DNA of 64,000 nucleotides from Massilia sp. WG5 (lineage in GTDB: Bacteria > Pseudomonadota > Gammaproteobacteria > Burkholderiales > Burkholderiaceae_D): NCBI RefSeq assembly GCF_001412595.2, contig NZ_CP012640.2:1054001-1118000 (forward strand), written 5' to 3'. The notes below the pieces were generated by a model. That model saw only the letters and a program-made list of their open reading frames with translations, was not told where the DNA came from and made no database searches. Each line of letters starts with the position of its first letter. Position 1 is the first letter of the stretch. This document shows positions 61,910-64,000 of this stretch, one piece after another. Made by a program: the position numbers and the translations under genes.

Positions 61910-63397
61910 ATGCTCAGTCTCACCATCTTTCTTCCCTTGTTCAGCGGCCTGGTGCTGCTGGTGCTGCCCGGCTTGCGTCCATCGCTGGTACGCCGCCTCG
62001 CGCTGGCAGGAGCGCTTGCGACCCTGGTGCTGGCGGTGCTGCTGTGGTCCGGCTTCGATCCCGCGACGAAGAGCCTGCAGTGGCGCGAGACGTTGCCCTG
62101 GATCCCGAGCATCGGCGCCAGCTACGATGTTGCACTGGACGGTATTTCCCTCGCGTTGCTGATGCTCACGGCAGTGCTCCTTGTTGCCGTGATGGTGTAC
62201 GTCCTTCCTGAACACGGCGAACGGACACGCCTGCACGCCTTCCTGTTCCTGCTGCTGGGGACCGGCCTGATGGGGGTGTTCGCTTCACGCGACCTGCTGC
62301 TGTTCTACCTGTTCTTCGAGATCGGCCTGGTGCCGATGTATTTCATTATCGGCATCTGGGGCGGCGAACGCCGGTCCTACGCCGCCATGAAATTTTTCCT
62401 ATATACCCGTGCGGGTAGCCTGGCGATGCTGCTTGGCTTTCTGGCGCTGTATTTATCGATGACGCCGCATACCTTTTCCCTGCCGGCGATCATCGCGGCC
62501 CGGCCCTTGGCCAGCTCACCGGGTGCGGCAGCGGCTGTCTTTTTCGCTCTGCTATTTGGCTTCGGGGTCAAGCTGCCGGCCTTCCCGCTACATAACTGGT
62601 TGCCCGACGCCCACGTCGAGGCGCCCACCGAGGGCAGCGTCGTGCTCGCGGGCCTTCAACTGAAGATGGGGGGATATGGCATGCTGGCAATTCTGTTGCC
62701 GACAATGCCGGGTACGGTGGCGCGCTTTGCCTGGCTCGTCATTCCGCTGGCGCTGGTCTCGCTTCTGTACGGCTCGCTCGCCGCGCTGGGCCAGCGCGAC
62801 CTCAAGCGGCTGGTAGCCTACACCTCGGTCAACCACATGGCCTTCGTGCTGCTGGCATTGCCGGTCGCAGGGCTCGGCATAGTCGGCGGCAACCCCGACC
62901 TGGCGCACCTCGCCGTGAATGGGGCCGCGGTCCAGATGGTCAGTCACGGCCTGCTGACCGGGGCAATGTTCTTAATGATAGGCATGCTTCAGCATCGCGC
63001 CGGCACCCGCGACATCGACCGCTTCGGCGACCTTCTGGGTCGCTTGCCGGGCTACGCCGGGCTGTTTGCCGTACTGTCGTTCGGCTCGCTAGGCCTGCCG
63101 GGGCTGTCAGGATTCATCGCCGAGTTCCAGGTGATCGGCGCCACCCTGCTAATAAGTATGTGGATCGGCGCCATCGCCGTGCTGGGCCTGGTCATCACCA
63201 CCGGCCTCTACCTGCACATGCTCGGCAGGCTGTTATTGGGCAAACCGCCGGAAGCAATGCCGGATCTGCCCCCAATGTCCATGCACGAGTCGTGGAGCGC
63301 CGGTACGCTGGCGGCCCTGTCGGTACTGATCGGCGTGCTGCCCGGCACGATCATGCCAATGATCGCGGCCGCGTCCTCCGCCTTGGCGGGCTCCTGA
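61910..63397 (+). CDS. nuoM: NuoM-like antiporter subunit of complex I
   Basis: A 495-residue antiporter-like protein. LFYLFFEIGLVPMYFIIGIW (TM5 Glu), GFGVKLPAFPLHNWLPDAHV then EAPTEGSVVLAGLQLKMGGYG (TM7 Lys, TM8) and QRDLKRLVAYTSVNHMAFVL are present and match NuoM. The ATG at 61910 is chosen because it starts the first helix after a 31-base gap. The stop overlaps the nuoN start by one base. Confidence 0.94.
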   Translation: MLSLTIFLPLFSGLVLLVLPGLRPSLVRRLALAGALATLVLAVLLWSGFDPATKSLQWRETLPWIPSIGASYDVALDGISLALLMLTAVLLVAVMVYVLPEHGERTRLHAFLFLLLGTGLMGVFASRDLLLFYLFFEIGLVPMYFIIGIWGGERRSYAAMKFFLYTRAGSLAMLLGFLALYLSMTPHTFSLPAIIAARPLASSPGAAAAVFFALLFGFGVKLPAFPLHNWLPDAHVEAPTEGSVVLAGLQLKMGGYGMLAILLPTMPGTVARFAWLVIPLALVSLLYGSLAALGQRDLKRLVAYTSVNHMAFVLLALPVAGLGIVGGNPDLAHLAVNGAAVQMVSHGLLTGAMFLMIGMLQHRAGTRDIDRFGDLLGRLPGYAGLFAVLSFGSLGLPGLSGFIAEFQVIGATLLISMWIGAIAVLGLVITTGLYLHMLGRLLLGKPPEAMPDLPPMSMHESWSAGTLAALSVLIGVLPGTIMPMIAAASSALAGS

Positions 63398-64000
63398 TGC
63401 GCCTGCCGATGCCAAGCGCCGGCTGCATGGACCTGTGGGCCGTGGTCCCGGAAATGCTGCTGGCTGCGCTTACGCTGGCACTGGTGCCAGTGGCCGGCTT
63501 CGCGCGTGGTCGCTGGCGCGGTTTGCCGGCGCTCGTCGCGGGGGCCGGGCTGGTAGCCAGCATGGTGCTCACCGCGCGCACGTGGAACTACCCGGCCGCC
63601 GCGGCATTTTGCGGCACCTGGGCCGTGGACCGCTTTGCTGTACTCTACAAGCTCCTGATCGAAGCCGCAGCCTTGCTATCGCTGCTGATGCTGGCGTCCC
63701 ATTTTCGCGGGCGGCGCGCGCAGGCACAGGTCGCGATGCCACTGCTGTTTGCGACGGTCGGCGGGCTAGGCCTGGTTTCCGGCCTGGACCTGGCGCTGAT
63801 CGTGCTGTTTCTTGAAATACTCAGCATAGCCTCCTATCTGCTGGCGCTGCTGATGCGCACCGACCTCAAGGCGCAGGAAGCCACCCTCAAGTATTTTATC
63901 TACGCCAGCGCCGCGCTGGCGATCATGTCGTATGGCATGACCTTCCTGTATGGCTTGACCGGCAGCCTCGACCTGCCCGGTATCGCGCGCGGCCTCCATC
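63397..64000 (+). CDS. nuoN: NuoN-like antiporter subunit, 3' end outside window
   Basis: The first 201 residues are visible from ATG 63397 (MRLPMPSAGCMDLWAVVPEM). Helices include LLFATVGGLGLVSGLDLALI, VLFLEILSIASYLLALLMRT (TM5 Glu in FLEI) and ATLKYFIYASAALAIMSYGM (cf. the NuoN KYF motif). The frame is open to the window edge; the TM7 Lys region lies just outside. Confidence 0.9.
   Translation, partial: MRLPMPSAGCMDLWAVVPEMLLAALTLALVPVAGFARGRWRGLPALVAGAGLVASMVLTARTWNYPAAAAFCGTWAVDRFAVLYKLLIEAAALLSLLMLASHFRGRRAQAQVAMPLLFATVGGLGLVSGLDLALIVLFLEILSIASYLLALLMRTDLKAQEATLKYFIYASAALAIMSYGMTFLYGLTGSLDLPGIARGLH

Overview
This 64 kb window is a dense copper and heavy-metal resistance island from a Gram-negative bacterium, most likely a betaproteobacterium of the Burkholderiales, with a Massilia/Telluria-like Oxalobacteraceae as my best guess. 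The guess rests on GC-rich coding sequence, a PEP-CTERM protein, CzcCBA, CopK, DUF2933 and CopABCD-type genes, and the IS3/IS5 remnants. I see no rRNA, tRNA, replication or conjugation genes, so plasmid and chromosomal island cannot be told apart.

Layout. 1-710: 3' end of an IS3-family element. 717-8142: czcCBA efflux operon (minus strand) behind a MerR-type promoter, followed by a frameshifted CDF transporter and a lipoprotein. 8270-11472: CueR regulon (CopZ-like chaperone, CopA P-type ATPase, CueR). 11751-13867: a frameshifted secreted metalloprotease, an NTF2-like protein and an internally deleted acyltransferase. 14028-17557: operon of a His/Cys-rich leader protein, a small periplasmic protein, a TolC-type channel and a multicopper oxidase. 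18433-21867: CusRS pair divergent from copK-cusF-copC. 22124-25865: DUF305 proteins, cytochrome c and a broken acyltransferase. 25143-32408 (minus): leader protein, DUF4396, CopA oxidase, CopB, four-helix copper-storage protein, PEP-CTERM, DUF305. 32576-34873: leader protein, CusF, CopC, CopD. 35069-39189: an orphan FlgB-like protein, DUF411, a second P-type ATPase and a chaperone. 39299-40588: a putative nuclease. 40668-46602: leader protein, TonB receptor, PepSY protein and a PepSY-ferredoxin-reductase fusion. 46655-48278: cusA remnant and an AbiE-like toxin-antitoxin pair with a truncated toxin. 48389-51663: second CusRS and CopK. 51945-54639: a scrapyard of group II intron, IS3, ATPase, FlgB-like and cusA fragments around intact cueR2, a methyltransferase-like protein and DUF2933. 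54688-57094: two ferredoxins, a thioredoxin-reductase-like flavoprotein and a second DUF2933. 57503-64000: a run of complex I membrane-arm genes, nuoA-H-J-K-L-M-N, continuing past the window edge.

How the genes fit together. Cytoplasmic Cu(I) would be chaperoned and exported by CopA-type ATPases under CueR. Periplasmic copper would be oxidised and bound by multicopper oxidases, CopK, CopC, CusF, CopB and Csp proteins under CusRS. The cop-box-like palindrome ATTACA-N4-TGTAAT occurs at four places and links CopK genes, the FlgB-like fragment and possibly the nuo-like operon.

The most unusual items are the nuo cluster, which lacks every visible hydrophilic-arm gene and carries a His/Met-rich copper-protein-like insert in NuoJ; a family of four His/Cys-rich secreted leader proteins, each first in a different metal operon; and a stand-alone FlgB-domain protein with a second truncated copy. 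Start codons were moved from the longest open frames where promoter positions, overlaps or Shine-Dalgarno sequences argue for an internal start.
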